Source: Niabella sp.
GTDB taxonomy: Bacteria > Bacteroidota > Bacteroidia > Chitinophagales > Chitinophagaceae
Direction of reading: 5' to 3'
Assembly: GCF_030150205.1 (NCBI RefSeq)
Contig: NZ_JASLGT010000004.1
Span: 234,624 to 298,623 of the forward strand
Length of the DNA: 64,000 nt
The notes below the pieces were generated by a model. That model saw nothing but the letters and a program-made list of their open reading frames with translations. It was not told the origin of the DNA and searched no databases. A program made the translations under genes and the position numbers. Shown here piece after piece: positions 10,287 to 19,109 of this stretch (positions are counted from its first letter, which is position 1; each line of letters begins with the position of its first letter).

Positions 10287-10377
10287 CGCTCAATTGTTAG
10301 ATCATTCGTTGCTGCAGGGATGCTTCAGCTAAGATCTTAATGCCTAATTAATAAATCGCATTTAATATAAAATAGAA

Positions 10378-12162
10378 ATGAAATTACGTTTAGTGGCGCT
10401 TGCTTTAGGCATCTCCTGCAGTTGTGTTGCACAGCAGGGGATGGAGGAAATGTGGGATAAGTCATCCGTAGCCAAAGAACATCCCAATATCCAATGGTTT
10501 AAAGAAGCCAAGTTCGGGTTGTTCATCCACTGGGGACTGTATTCCCAGCTGGCGGGTACCTGGGACGGAAAAAATTACTATGGTAGCGGGGAATGGATCA
10601 TGCACCAGGCAAAGATTCCGGTGAGCCGCTACCGCAAGGTAGCCGAAAGCTTCAACCCGGTAAATTTTAATGCCGATGAATGGGCACAGCTGGCAAAGGA
10701 TGCGGGCATCAAATATATGGTGATCACGGCCAAGCATCATGAGGGTTTTTCTATGTTTGATTCCAAAGTAACGGACTTTGATATTATGGATGCAACGCCT
10801 TACAAAAAAGACCCCATGAAGGCCCTGGCCGCAGCAACAAGAAAGAGAGGAATTCAGTTCGGATTTTATTATTCGCAGTTCCAGGACTGGTATGAACCCA
10901 ACGGCGGAAGGAATACCTGGGATTTTGATGAGTCGAAAAAAGACTACCAGCAATACTATCGTCAGAAAGCTATACCACAGCTTAAAGAACTGTTGACCAA
11001 CTATGGTCCGCTGGGGATCGTTTGGTTCGATACGCCGGGTGGTATGACCAAAGAGCAAACACAGGCCTTTATTGATGAACTGAGGGTATTGCAACCGAAA
11101 AGTTTATTCAGCAGCCGGGTGGGACAAGGGCTGGGCGACTACAAGGATTTTGGCGATTCGGAGGTACCACCGGTGCCCATCAGGGGCGCCTGGGAATCGA
11201 TCTATACGCATAATGATTCCTGGGGCTATATCGCGCATGATATGAACTTTAAATCTGCGCATGAGATCATCCGGCTGCTTTCCAATGTGGCATCTAAAGG
11301 CGGCAACCTGATGCTCAATGTAGGACCGGATGGGAAAGGAAACATCCCTTACTATTCTATAAAATACCTGAAGGAAACCGGTACATGGCTTCAAAAAAAT
11401 GGGGAAAGTATTTATGCCTCCACGGCCGGTTGGATACCGGCACAACCCTGGGGGGTAACCACTTCCAAACCGGGCAAACTGTTCCTGCATGTATGGGGGC
11501 GTCCGGAAAATGGGCGGTTATTGGTGCCGGGCTTTACCAATGCCGTAGCCAAAGTATATGCGTTAACGGATAAGAAAGCGCTTCCCTTTCAGCAGCAGGG
11601 CGGAGATCTGATTGTAAATATGCGTGCTTTGTCCGATGAACATACACCGGACAAGGTTCTGGTGGTGGAATACAAAGGAACGCCACCGGCTTATAATGCT
11701 GCGGCACCCGTGACCGTTTCTGCGCAGTATGCGGCCAATAATATTGAGGCCATATTTGCAAAAACAAGCGGTGCTTCAAAAATACAGTCGCTTACTTATA
11801 GCCATTACTTTGGCGACTGGAAGCACACGACCTGTGTTACGGATATGCAGGCGCCGGAAGACGCAGCCAGCTTTACGGTCAGGATTGCAGATCCCGGTGA
11901 TTACAAACTGATCCTTGAGTATGCCTGTCCGCAGGAAAGCGCCAAACAGGAAGGACGCCTGGAGGTGGATGGCGAAACCTATATGTTCCGTACCTTAAGA
12001 ACTTCTGAGTTTGATAAGTCGGCCCCACTGTTGTTTATCAAACATCCGGTTACGATTTTCACGGCAAAGAAAGCCGGTGTGTATACGATTACGGTTAGTC
12101 CATACCAGCAGGGAAAAGAATTGTTTAAATTAAAAGGTATTATCGCGGAGCCGCTGAAGTAA
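10378..12162 (+). CDS. Alpha-L-fucosidase, glycoside hydrolase family 29
   Basis: 594 residues with a signal peptide (MKLRLVALALGISCSCVAQQ). The GH29 core is clear: WFKEAKFGLFIHWGLYS near the start, then GSGEWIM, KYMVITAKHHEGF, FGFYYSQFQDWYEP, and GIVWFDTPGG, in which the Asp (about residue 217) is the family nucleophile. KGGNLMLNVGPDGKG marks the end of the barrel. The C-terminal part is a beta-sandwich, with an added domain after about residue 440. GH29 enzymes remove terminal alpha-linked L-fucose with retention of configuration. Placement among esterases and a GH105-type hydrolase suggests fucosylated pectin or a similar plant or algal glycan as the source. Confidence 0.93.
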   Translation: MKLRLVALALGISCSCVAQQGMEEMWDKSSVAKEHPNIQWFKEAKFGLFIHWGLYSQLAGTWDGKNYYGSGEWIMHQAKIPVSRYRKVAESFNPVNFNADEWAQLAKDAGIKYMVITAKHHEGFSMFDSKVTDFDIMDATPYKKDPMKALAAATRKRGIQFGFYYSQFQDWYEPNGGRNTWDFDESKKDYQQYYRQKAIPQLKELLTNYGPLGIVWFDTPGGMTKEQTQAFIDELRVLQPKSLFSSRVGQGLGDYKDFGDSEVPPVPIRGAWESIYTHNDSWGYIAHDMNFKSAHEIIRLLSNVASKGGNLMLNVGPDGKGNIPYYSIKYLKETGTWLQKNGESIYASTAGWIPAQPWGVTTSKPGKLFLHVWGRPENGRLLVPGFTNAVAKVYALTDKKALPFQQQGGDLIVNMRALSDEHTPDKVLVVEYKGTPPAYNAAAPVTVSAQYAANNIEAIFAKTSGASKIQSLTYSHYFGDWKHTTCVTDMQAPEDAASFTVRIADPGDYKLILEYACPQESAKQEGRLEVDGETYMFRTLRTSEFDKSAPLLFIKHPVTIFTAKKAGVYTITVSPYQQGKELFKLKGIIAEPLK

Positions 12163-12256
12163 AGCATTTTAAGCCCGTAGGAGTACCTCATGTTGTGCGT
12201 TTGGTAGATGAAGTATAAATGAAGGAAGGAATGATAGCGAAGCATCCAAATCATAA

Positions 12257-12319
12257 GCTCCGTAGGAGCGAAATGTTTTGTAGCACCCGGTATTAGAAAG
12301 AACGGAGCCCCGTAGGGGC
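12257..12319. repeat. Two GCYCCGTAGGRGC palindromic repeats
   Basis: The gap between the fucosidase and the next gene holds two hairpin units with the same core and the same GAAA-type right flank: GCTCC-GTA-GGAGC (12257-12269, then GAAATG) and GCCCC-GTA-GGGGC (12307-12319, then GAAACA). A decayed third unit starts near 12171 (AGCCCGTAGGAG). The arms differ by compensating base changes (T/A versus C/G), so the hairpin itself is conserved. Confidence 0.8.
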
Positions 12320-12329
12320 GAAACATTAA

Positions 12330-13874
12330 ATGATATCATCAATGAAATGGAAATATATTTTTTGTCTGTTAGTCTTATTGATCAGCAGCAGCATACACGC
12401 TGCAGTAAAACTACCTGCGGTTATTGCCGATCATATGGTATTGCAGCAAAAAACAACCGTGGCCTTATGGGGCTGGGCAAATGCGGGAGAACGCATCACG
12501 ATCCAATGCAGCTGGAACCGGCAGCCGGTAACGGTTACCGCCGGTACGAACGGAAGCTGGATAACGCATGTAAAGACCGTCGCGGCCGGTGGCCCCTATA
12601 CCATCCGTTTTAAGGGGACAAACACCATTGAAATTCAGGATGTGTTGCTGGGAGAAGTATGGCTGTGCTCGGGACAATCGAATATGGAATTTCCACTGGC
12701 CAAACAGAAAGCATGGCGTACCGGGGTAACCGGCTATGAACAAGAAGTGGCAAAAGCTTCAGATCCCCGCCTGCGGCTCTTTACCGTACAGCAGGAAGTG
12801 GCCGGAACACCACAGCCGGATGTACAGGGCAACTGGGCGGCCACCATACCCGAAACCGCTGCTACCTTTTCCGCCGTAGCTTATTATTTTGGCAAAGAGA
12901 TCCGGGAGGCCACCGGCATACCGGTAGGGTTGATCCATTCATCTTGGGGCGGAACACCCGCAGAATCCTGGACACGGAAGGAAGTGCTGGATACCAGCCG
13001 GGAATTGCACCACATACTGGATCGTTATGAAACGGCTGTAAAAACATACCCGGAAGACCTGGCGAAGTACCAGCAGGACCTGGATCAATGGCGGAAAGAT
13101 TCAGCAGCCCATACTCAGGGACTTCGTAAAAAACCGGCGCGTCCGCTGGAGCCGGAGCAAAATTCCAAATCTCCTACGAAACTCTATAATGCCATGATTC
13201 ATCCCCTTATCCCATTTACATTAAAAGGGGTGATCTGGTACCAGGGAGAGTCGAATTCAGGCCGGGCCTACCAGTATCGCCAGCTGTTCCCTGCCATGAT
13301 CCGCAGCTGGAGGGCCGAGTGGAAGGCCGATTTTCCCTTTTATTTTGTACAGATCGCACCGCATTATCAGCAAAGCCCCGAGATCCGGGAGGCACAATTG
13401 CTAACCTATAAAACAGTACCGGGTACGGGTATGGCGGTGATCACAGATGCCGGCGATTCATTAGATATCCATCCGAGAAATAAAGCGGTGGTAGGCCACC
13501 GGTTAGCGTTGTGGGCCCTGGCAAAGAATTATGGTAAAAAGAATAGTGTCTGTTCTGGTCCGCTTTACCAGTCGGCCAAACAGGAAGGAAACAAAATGCG
13601 GATCCGCTTTGCGTTTGCGGATGACGGGCTGGTGGCAAAAGAAGGAGCGCTGACCGGTTTTGCTATTGCAGGAGCCGATCAGCAATTTGTACCGGCAACG
13701 GCTGTAATCGAGGGAAATTCGGTAGTGGTAACAAGCGACGCGGTGGCGCAGCCGGTTGCTGTGCGTTTTGGCTGGAGCAACGTTCCCCACGCTGTGTTAT
13801 TTAATAAAGCCGGACTACCGGCCTCTCCGTTTCGTACCGATGACTGGCCCGGAGAAACCATCAATAATCATTAA
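12330..13874 (+). CDS. Sialate O-acetylesterase-type SGNH hydrolase
   Basis: 514 residues; signal peptide MISSMKWKYIFCLLVLLISS (a start at 12342 would serve equally). It has the SASA-family layout: an N-terminal beta-domain, then EVWLCSGQSNMEFPL with the catalytic Ser (about 115), SSWGGTPAESW, GVIWYQGESN, and DAGDSLDIHP with the catalytic Asp/His near residue 380. SASA-type enzymes remove O-acetyl groups from sialic acid or from plant polysaccharides such as xylan and pectin. In this locus a deacetylating role that exposes the glycan to the GH29 and GH105-type enzymes is the best inference. The next gene starts 18 bases downstream, so they are co-transcribed. Confidence 0.88.
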   Translation: MISSMKWKYIFCLLVLLISSSIHAAVKLPAVIADHMVLQQKTTVALWGWANAGERITIQCSWNRQPVTVTAGTNGSWITHVKTVAAGGPYTIRFKGTNTIEIQDVLLGEVWLCSGQSNMEFPLAKQKAWRTGVTGYEQEVAKASDPRLRLFTVQQEVAGTPQPDVQGNWAATIPETAATFSAVAYYFGKEIREATGIPVGLIHSSWGGTPAESWTRKEVLDTSRELHHILDRYETAVKTYPEDLAKYQQDLDQWRKDSAAHTQGLRKKPARPLEPEQNSKSPTKLYNAMIHPLIPFTLKGVIWYQGESNSGRAYQYRQLFPAMIRSWRAEWKADFPFYFVQIAPHYQQSPEIREAQLLTYKTVPGTGMAVITDAGDSLDIHPRNKAVVGHRLALWALAKNYGKKNSVCSGPLYQSAKQEGNKMRIRFAFADDGLVAKEGALTGFAIAGADQQFVPATAVIEGNSVVVTSDAVAQPVAVRFGWSNVPHAVLFNKAGLPASPFRTDDWPGETINNH

Positions 13875-13892
13875 AAAAAATAAAACTGTTCA

Positions 13893-15032
13893 ATGAAATC
13901 TATTTCCTTTTTGTCTGCAACGGCTGCTGTGCTTTTGATGAGCACTGGTGGTGCAGCACAATCTAAAAATGCGATTGCTGATTTTAAAAACTGGCCTGCA
14001 GGCAAGGGACCAAAAGATATTGGCAATACCATTGCCAACCGGTTTATTGCCACACCGCATACGAACTTCAACCGGCCGGGGCCGCCCAAGGTGATCACCT
14101 ATCCCGAAACCTGTACCTGGTACGGGGCACTTACGTTTGCAAAAGCAACGGGCAATAAAGCGCTCACACAACAACTGGCTGCACGTTTTGAACCTTTGCT
14201 GGGAAGCCGCGATACACTGGTTCCCATACCGGATCATGTCGATTATACCGTATTTGGATCGGTGCCCTTTGAATTGTATATGCAAACCAAAGATCCGCGC
14301 TACCTGAAACTGGGTAAACATTTTGCTGATAAACAATGGGGACCTCCCGAAGGTAAAAGGGTAACAGCCGAATCGCACCGTTTTTATAATAAAGGGCTTA
14401 CCTGGCAAACACGGTTATGGATCGACGATATGTTTATGATCACCGCCGTGCAGTCGCAGGCATACCGGGCTACCGGTGATCGGAAGTATATTGACAAGGC
14501 GGCAAATGAAATGGTGTTTTATCTCGATTCGCTGCAACAACCCAACGGGCTGTTTTATCACGCACCGGATGTACCCTATTTCTGGGGAAGAGGAGACGGG
14601 TGGATGGCGGTTGGTATGAGTGAGCTGCTGCATTCCCTTCCGAAAGACAATCCCAACCGGCCCCGGATCATGGAAGGATACAAAAAGATGATGGCCACCC
14701 TGCTGAAATACCAGGCAGAAGACGGAATGTGGCGGCAATTGATTGATGATCCGTCATCCTGGAAAGAAACTTCCTGTACCGGCATGTTTACCTGTGCCTT
14801 CATTACGGGTGTAAAAGAAGGCTGGCTGGATGCTAAAACATACGGGCCCGCTGCGCGCAAGGCCTGGCTTTCGCTGATTCAGTATATCAATGCTGATGGC
14901 GATATTACCGATGTATGTGAAGGTACCAATAAGAAAAATGATCATCAGTATTACCTGGACCGGAAAAGAAATACCGGTGACCTGCACGGTCAGGCGCCCT
15001 TGCTTTGGTGTGCTACAGCATTGCTTCGCTAA
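13893..15032 (+). CDS. Unsaturated uronyl hydrolase, GH88/GH105 family
   Basis: 379 residues; signal peptide ending near TGGAAQS. The GH88/GH105 signatures are visible: TWYGALTFAKATG, LTWQTRLWIDDMFM with the probable catalytic Asp near residue 177, NGLFYHAPDVPYFWGRGDGW and GMFTCAFITGV. These enzymes hydrate the 4,5-unsaturated uronic acid at the non-reducing end of oligosaccharides left by polysaccharide lyases, which then opens spontaneously. Its presence therefore implies a lyase acting on the same substrate; the convergent beta-helix protein downstream is a candidate. It is the last gene of the plus-strand operon, followed by a strong terminator. Confidence 0.9.
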   Translation: MKSISFLSATAAVLLMSTGGAAQSKNAIADFKNWPAGKGPKDIGNTIANRFIATPHTNFNRPGPPKVITYPETCTWYGALTFAKATGNKALTQQLAARFEPLLGSRDTLVPIPDHVDYTVFGSVPFELYMQTKDPRYLKLGKHFADKQWGPPEGKRVTAESHRFYNKGLTWQTRLWIDDMFMITAVQSQAYRATGDRKYIDKAANEMVFYLDSLQQPNGLFYHAPDVPYFWGRGDGWMAVGMSELLHSLPKDNPNRPRIMEGYKKMMATLLKYQAEDGMWRQLIDDPSSWKETSCTGMFTCAFITGVKEGWLDAKTYGPAARKAWLSLIQYINADGDITDVCEGTNKKNDHQYYLDRKRNTGDLHGQAPLLWCATALLR

Positions 15033-15052
15033 CCCTGTGGTCTGATAAGATA

Positions 15053-15086
15053 AAGAAGCCGTTTCTTAAGAAGCGGCTTCTTTTTT
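15053..15086 (+). terminator. Intrinsic terminator of the polysaccharide operon
   Basis: AAGAAGCCG (15053-15061) pairs with CGGCTTCTT (15074-15082), followed by a T-run to 15086. It lies 20 bases after the GH105-type gene. The loop itself is the palindrome TTCTTAAGAA. Confidence 0.88.
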
Positions 15087-15538
15087 ATGGCCTGATGTGC
15101 TGTTAATATTTGTAACCAGCAGTGCCTGGCAGCATCCCGGCTTACGGGATCTGTCGTGATTCAGTTGTTGTTTTTGTTTCCCTTTTCTATGGCTTCCCTG
15201 CTGCATGGTTCCGTTGGTGCTGTTTTCACACCTGGCATCCATCCGGTTATTGCTGAACAGGAAAATAGGTGATTGAGGATCCCCGGCAGGCGGCAGTATT
15301 AGCGCGCTTTCTGTTTTACCGCAATAGCCCACGTACCCCGTTTCTTGTTGTAATCAATTCTTTTGTAATATTTTTTAATATTACAGATTGCATTATCACA
15401 AATTCTGTGATAATATTTTTGTGATATTTTTTTTGATCACAGATATATTGATTACAGGTACAAAATGCCACGGTCAGGTCAGCATAAATACCGCTGAAGT
15501 ATAAATCTGTTAGGTTTTAAAGACGCGGAAAGAACCGG
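15087..15538. other. Gene-free gap with a perfect operator-like inverted repeat
   Basis: No gene is seen in these 450 bases. The notable element is ATTATCACA (15392-15400) / TGTGATAAT (15406-15414), a perfect 9-bp inverted repeat with 5-bp spacer, followed by AT-rich sequence with further TGTGAT and GATCACA words (about 15420-15442). It could be a regulator site or a weak terminator; it lies downstream of both flanking genes, which argues against a promoter role for them. Confidence 0.5.
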
Positions 15539-17047
15539 TCAGCGATGAAGCGCCCGGGCCTTAAGCTGCGCCATATAAAGAGAAGCCGGTTCAAGACCCG
15601 TTTTGTTCTGACCCTCCCATTCGCCATCCGGACGTTGGGAGAGCCGGCCGGTTGCTTTTTGTCCCTGCAGCCCGATACAATAATTTTTGCCGGATACCCA
15701 GGGACTTTGTACCGTTGCTTTTTTGGCGGTACAGTTCCACAGGATCTGGTTTACACCGGCCCAGCCATGGCCGCTGCCCCAGTTACCGCGGTCCTGGATA
15801 TTGATTTCACCGTCGGTAGTGATATTGTCGTATAATGTGCCCATCGCCCACCGGTGGTGCGGTCCAATATCTGCATGCGTACGGGATGCGGTACAGTTGT
15901 AAAAAACATTAGGACCACATACCCGGGCACCGGTTACGTAATCATGACGGCCATCCTTGGCCGTACAGTTCATAAAGAGGTTCATCTGTCCGCTGTTATT
16001 AAAGGAGTAACGGCGTCCCCCGGTGATAACCGACTTATGATCGGTGCATATACAATTAAGCACAGAAATATTCCGGGCCAGGGAGCCAAGGTTTACGCAG
16101 GAATAGGCAAAGTATTTGGCGCTCACATTGCGAACCCATCCGTTTTCAATCCGGTTCATTGCCACGGCATCCCAGGAATGGTTCTCTGCTGTATCGGAAG
16201 TATATGCTGATGCACAGGAGAGATTTTCCACGCCCACATTGGAGACCCTGCCGGGGAAACTATAGGTATAAACTTCTGTTGTATTATACCGGGCTTCAAT
16301 TGCCATCACCACGGGATTGTCGATAAAGAGCGTGTTGCCTTCAATGCGGGTGATGGTGCGCTGAAATTTGAAATCATACTCTTTCGCCTGCCATTGCTTA
16401 GTGCCCGAACGCCCTTCGATCTGGTTCATTTTCAGATCTTCGATCCATTGGTCTTTGGCCATCCAATGAAGGATCACCGGGTCTCCCGGTTTAAAGGCAC
16501 TGGCAGATTTTACAGGAATGGCCATACTGCCCACCGGTATATAATCGGCCGCAACGGAAGTACGGGTGCCCTTTATTTCTTTGGGTTCTCCGGAGCCGGA
16601 TACATTGATCAATGCACGCTTTTCTGTGCCTTCCGCAATCAGGAGGGTTTGGCTGCCTTCACCACGTAACACAATGCCACTGGCATTGATCCGGATATCG
16701 TTTTTTATGGGATAATTGCCTTTTTTTAACAGGATGGCTCCGCGGAAACCGTCCTTACCCGGCGTCTTTTTTGCCAGGGCATCGAGCGCATTCTGAATGG
16801 TATTTTCGGCATCCGGGCCCGGACTGATGGTTTGTACAACCGGCACCTCCGGAATGGGAACGTTCCCGGTGCGGTAGCCCACTTTGCTGAAATCCGGGAA
16901 AATGGTTCCTTTTTCATCCGGCTTATACGTGAGCGTGCCGTTGCTGTTCTGTACCACAAAGGAGGATTGCCAGTTCTTAACTGCTTTAAAAGAAAGCGTT
17001 ATAAAACAAATGGCCAGTAAACAAAAAGAAGCGGCTCTTACCTGCAT
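15539..17047 (-). CDS. Secreted right-handed beta-helix protein (pectate-lyase-like)
   Basis: About 502 residues from the ATG at 17047, which gives a signal peptide (MQVRAASFCLLAICFITLSF); a longer in-frame start at 17161 would add a second hydrophobic segment and is less likely. The N-terminal part has a pectate-lyase superfamily opening: an ENTIQNALDALAKK helix, then GAILLKKGNYPIK. The core is a run of short beta-strand repeats (ENLSCAS, RNVSAKYFAYSC, ISVLNCICTD, MNLFMNCTAKD, VFYNCTAS, ILWNCTAKK) with Asn/Cys ladders typical of parallel beta-helices. The family includes lyases and hydrolases of pectin and other uronic polymers. It converges on the GH105-type gene and could supply its unsaturated products, but activity is not proven by the sequence. 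Confidence 0.75.
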   Translation of the reverse strand: MQVRAASFCLLAICFITLSFKAVKNWQSSFVVQNSNGTLTYKPDEKGTIFPDFSKVGYRTGNVPIPEVPVVQTISPGPDAENTIQNALDALAKKTPGKDGFRGAILLKKGNYPIKNDIRINASGIVLRGEGSQTLLIAEGTEKRALINVSGSGEPKEIKGTRTSVAADYIPVGSMAIPVKSASAFKPGDPVILHWMAKDQWIEDLKMNQIEGRSGTKQWQAKEYDFKFQRTITRIEGNTLFIDNPVVMAIEARYNTTEVYTYSFPGRVSNVGVENLSCASAYTSDTAENHSWDAVAMNRIENGWVRNVSAKYFAYSCVNLGSLARNISVLNCICTDHKSVITGGRRYSFNNSGQMNLFMNCTAKDGRHDYVTGARVCGPNVFYNCTASRTHADIGPHHRWAMGTLYDNITTDGEINIQDRGNWGSGHGWAGVNQILWNCTAKKATVQSPWVSGKNYCIGLQGQKATGRLSQRPDGEWEGQNKTGLEPASLYMAQLKARALHR

Positions 17048-17147
17048 ATAAAAACGTATTTTATTAAGGAATAAAATTGATAAAAAAAAAGACACCAGAA
17101 GAACGCAGGTTAAAATAACTGAGTACTTGGGTAAAAGGTGGGAGTGC

Positions 17148-17626
17148 TCAGTGATTAGCAATCAGCCTTCAGCAATCAGTTTTCAGCTATCAGTGGTCAG
17201 CTATCAGTTGATGACGTACGGGATTGGTGATTTGACATCTGCACCAGGTATGAAACAAAATCTAACCTGGAACAGCTTTCGGCGTTCAGCTCTCAGAAGC
17301 CGTAAACATGAATCATTTTGTATGTTTGAAAAATTCCAGGGTCTCCCTTGTCTATATGTCCCCAAAAAGGCAAGGGCATGTTTCAGTGGTAAACAGATCA
17401 TCAAGCGCAGAACGGATCAAACGTAAAACTGAAACGGTTTTCAGCTATCAGTAGTCAGCTATCAGTTGATGACGTACGGTTTGGAGATTTGACATCTGCA
17501 CCAGGTATGAAACAAAATCTAACCTGGAACAGCTTTCAGCGTTCAGCTCTCAGAACCCGTAAACATGAATCATTTTGTATGTTTGAAAAATTCCAGGGTC
17601 TCCCTTGTCTATATGTCCCCCAAAAA
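17148..17626 (+). repeat. Heptad arrays plus a duplicated ~165-bp module
   Basis: Nine consecutive TCAGNNN units (one with TTAG) run in exact register from 17148 to 17210 and four more from 17441 to 17468. Each array leads into a near-identical module of about 165 bp (17204-17368 and 17462-17626) containing TTGATGACGTACGG, GATTTGACATCTGCACC, TCTAACCTGGAACAG and CCAGGGTCTCCCTTGTC. Short open frames inside both copies share the same translated words but no start or family supports a gene. Related copies lie at 19110-19259 (inverted), 20623-20793 and 48801-48967. The whole 17048-17690 gap is otherwise gene-free. Confidence 0.9.
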
Positions 17627-17690
17627 TGGCACCAGGCAATAGTGAAGGAACCTTCGAACCTTAAGCCTGAAACGGTTTTTAAATGATAAC

Positions 17691-18368
17691 CTACAGGCTA
17701 TAAGAACGGCCTATTTCCGGCAATAATATTTTTTTGCCGGCTGCTGCAAAAAGCTCCTGTGTTTTTTGATGATCGATCTTTATATAACCAAAGGTATCAA
17801 AATGCACCCCGATGATATTGTTGCACTGAATAAAATCACTGGCTTTTATGGCATCGCGGGCGTTCATGGTAAAGTTGCCGCCAATGGGTAAAATGGCCGT
17901 TTCAATTTTTGCATAATGCGGTACCAGTTGCATATCCAGCATCAGGCTGGTGTCGCCGCTATAATAAAAATTATATTGGGGAGATGCAAAAATAAATCCA
18001 CCGGCCGCGCCTGCATAACTGCCATCGGGAAAGCTGCTGGAGTGCTGTGCCTGCATATAGGTGAGGGTGCCGAAATCAAAATCATAGCTTCCGAAATTCA
18101 TGGGGTGTACATTGGATAGCCCTTGTTGCTGCAGCCAGCTGATGATCTCAAAATTGCTGATCACCAATGCTCCGGTTCGTTTGGCAATGGGGATCAGGTC
18201 TGCCGTATGATCTCCATGTCCGTGACTAACCAGGATATAATCGGCTTCAATGGTTTCGATATGGATATTTTTTGCCAGTTCATTACCCGTAATAAAGGGG
18301 TCGAAGAGGAATTTTTTTCCATTGATCTCAATCAGGAAACAGGATTGGCCATAGAAGGTAAATTTCAT
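17691..18368 (-). CDS. Metal-dependent hydrolase, UPF0173 / metallo-beta-lactamase fold
   Basis: 225 residues from the ATG at 18368 (MKFTFYGQSCFLIE), the canonical start of this family; longer in-frame starts would lie upstream of the promoter. Key motifs are the LFDPFITGN strand, the metal-binding SHGHGDHTAD (about residue 48-56, HxHxDH), YYSGDTSLM, PIGGNFTMNARDA and GVHFDTFGYI. UPF0173 proteins are cytoplasmic MBL-fold hydrolases of uncertain substrate. It is a single-gene unit. Confidence 0.9.
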   Translation of the reverse strand: MKFTFYGQSCFLIEINGKKFLFDPFITGNELAKNIHIETIEADYILVSHGHGDHTADLIPIAKRTGALVISNFEIISWLQQQGLSNVHPMNFGSYDFDFGTLTYMQAQHSSSFPDGSYAGAAGGFIFASPQYNFYYSGDTSLMLDMQLVPHYAKIETAILPIGGNFTMNARDAIKASDFIQCNNIIGVHFDTFGYIKIDHQKTQELFAAAGKKILLPEIGRSYSL

Positions 18369-18383
18369 GATGATAATTTTTAG

Positions 18384-18415
18384 CAAAACTAACCATATCT
18401 GCACGGGAAGCAAAA
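18384..18415 (-). promoter_or_regulatory. Bacteroidota-type promoter of the UPF0173 gene
   Basis: On the minus strand the -33 element TTTTG (18415-18411) and the -7 element TAGTTTTG (18391-18384, consensus TAnnTTTG) are 19 bases apart. The predicted transcript starts a dozen bases before the ATG at 18368. It is the best promoter match in the window and fixes the start codon. Confidence 0.75.
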
Positions 18416-18583
18416 TCTGGTGGAACTCAATAAAATGGGATCGATGCAGCAACCTCCCCGGTTATTTATACGCTCCTTTTTTAATGTAAAAAATGTTAAA
18501 ACAAAATCACAGACCCATAGTTTGGCATTGTGCTTGTCTATATACAGGTATTATTTTTTTAATCTAAACAAAAACCAAATTCT

Positions 18584-18958
18584 ATGAAATCAATGTTTCA
18601 GTTTTTAAGCCTTGGGCTTATTGCCATGACCGTTGTTTTTGCGTCGTGCAGCAAAAGTGATAATCCGGCTGATAATAACCTGTTCGTAGGTAAGTATTCC
18701 GGAAGTGTAAGTTACACCGGTTCTAAAACCGTATCGAATAATTCCGGATCCGTTGAAGTGGTTAAAGTTGGTGACCGGTATGATTTTCATTTTTCGGATG
18801 GTATCCCTACCATTTCTAATGTTCAGATGGATAAAGGCGATCAGGGTTATATAGGCACCGTAAACGGGTATTCAGGAGCATTGACGATTAATGCCAATAA
18901 GCTCCATATCTCCTTAACAAAGGGTAGCGAATTTTGGGGAGCAGATTGTAACCGGTAG
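18584..18958 (+). CDS. Small lipoprotein of unknown function
   Basis: 124 residues. A lipoprotein signal peptide (MKSMFQFLSLGLIAMTVVFA) ends in the lipobox FASC, followed by SKSDNPADN. The mature part looks like a small beta-rich domain (KYSGSVSYTG, SVEVVKVGDRYDFHFSDG, GYIGTVNGYSGAL). No family recognised. It stands alone between gene-free gaps; an AT-rich upstream stretch contains GTTTGGCA near 18518 that might be a -33 element, but no matching -7 element is clear. Confidence 0.75.
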   Translation: MKSMFQFLSLGLIAMTVVFASCSKSDNPADNNLFVGKYSGSVSYTGSKTVSNNSGSVEVVKVGDRYDFHFSDGIPTISNVQMDKGDQGYIGTVNGYSGALTINANKLHISLTKGSEFWGADCNR

Positions 18959-19002
18959 GCGGACAGCACCTTTAAATGGGTTTTTGCACGTCCATCATTA
19001 TA

Positions 19003-19050
19003 TATAACCGGGGGGTTGTAGTTAAAAAAAACTGCAAATTCCCGGTTATA
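19003..19050. other. Long imperfect hairpin downstream of the lipoprotein gene
   Basis: TATAACCGGG (19003-19012) pairs perfectly with CCCGGTTATA (19041-19050). Inside it, TTGTAGTT (19016-19023) pairs with AACTGCAA (19030-19037) apart from one G-U, around an A-rich loop. The lack of a long T-run makes a classical terminator uncertain; it may still end the lipoprotein transcript. Confidence 0.65.
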
Positions 19051-19109
19051 CTTTGAAATGGCTAAAATTGTTTCAGTTTAAAATTTCACGTTTCATGCTT
19101 GATGATCTA

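Noticed and set aside
10109..10300. Short open frame of 63 codons in the gap before the fucosidase
   Set aside because: It reads across REP-like inverted repeats; no start context or family supports it.
15392..15414. Promoter or CRP-type operator of a flanking gene
   Set aside because: The half-sites are in the opposite order from a CRP box and the site lies downstream of both neighbouring genes.
17127..17686. Two open frames of 99 and 65 codons sharing peptide words
   Set aside because: Both lie wholly within the heptad arrays and the duplicated non-coding module; the shared peptide is explained by the DNA repeat.
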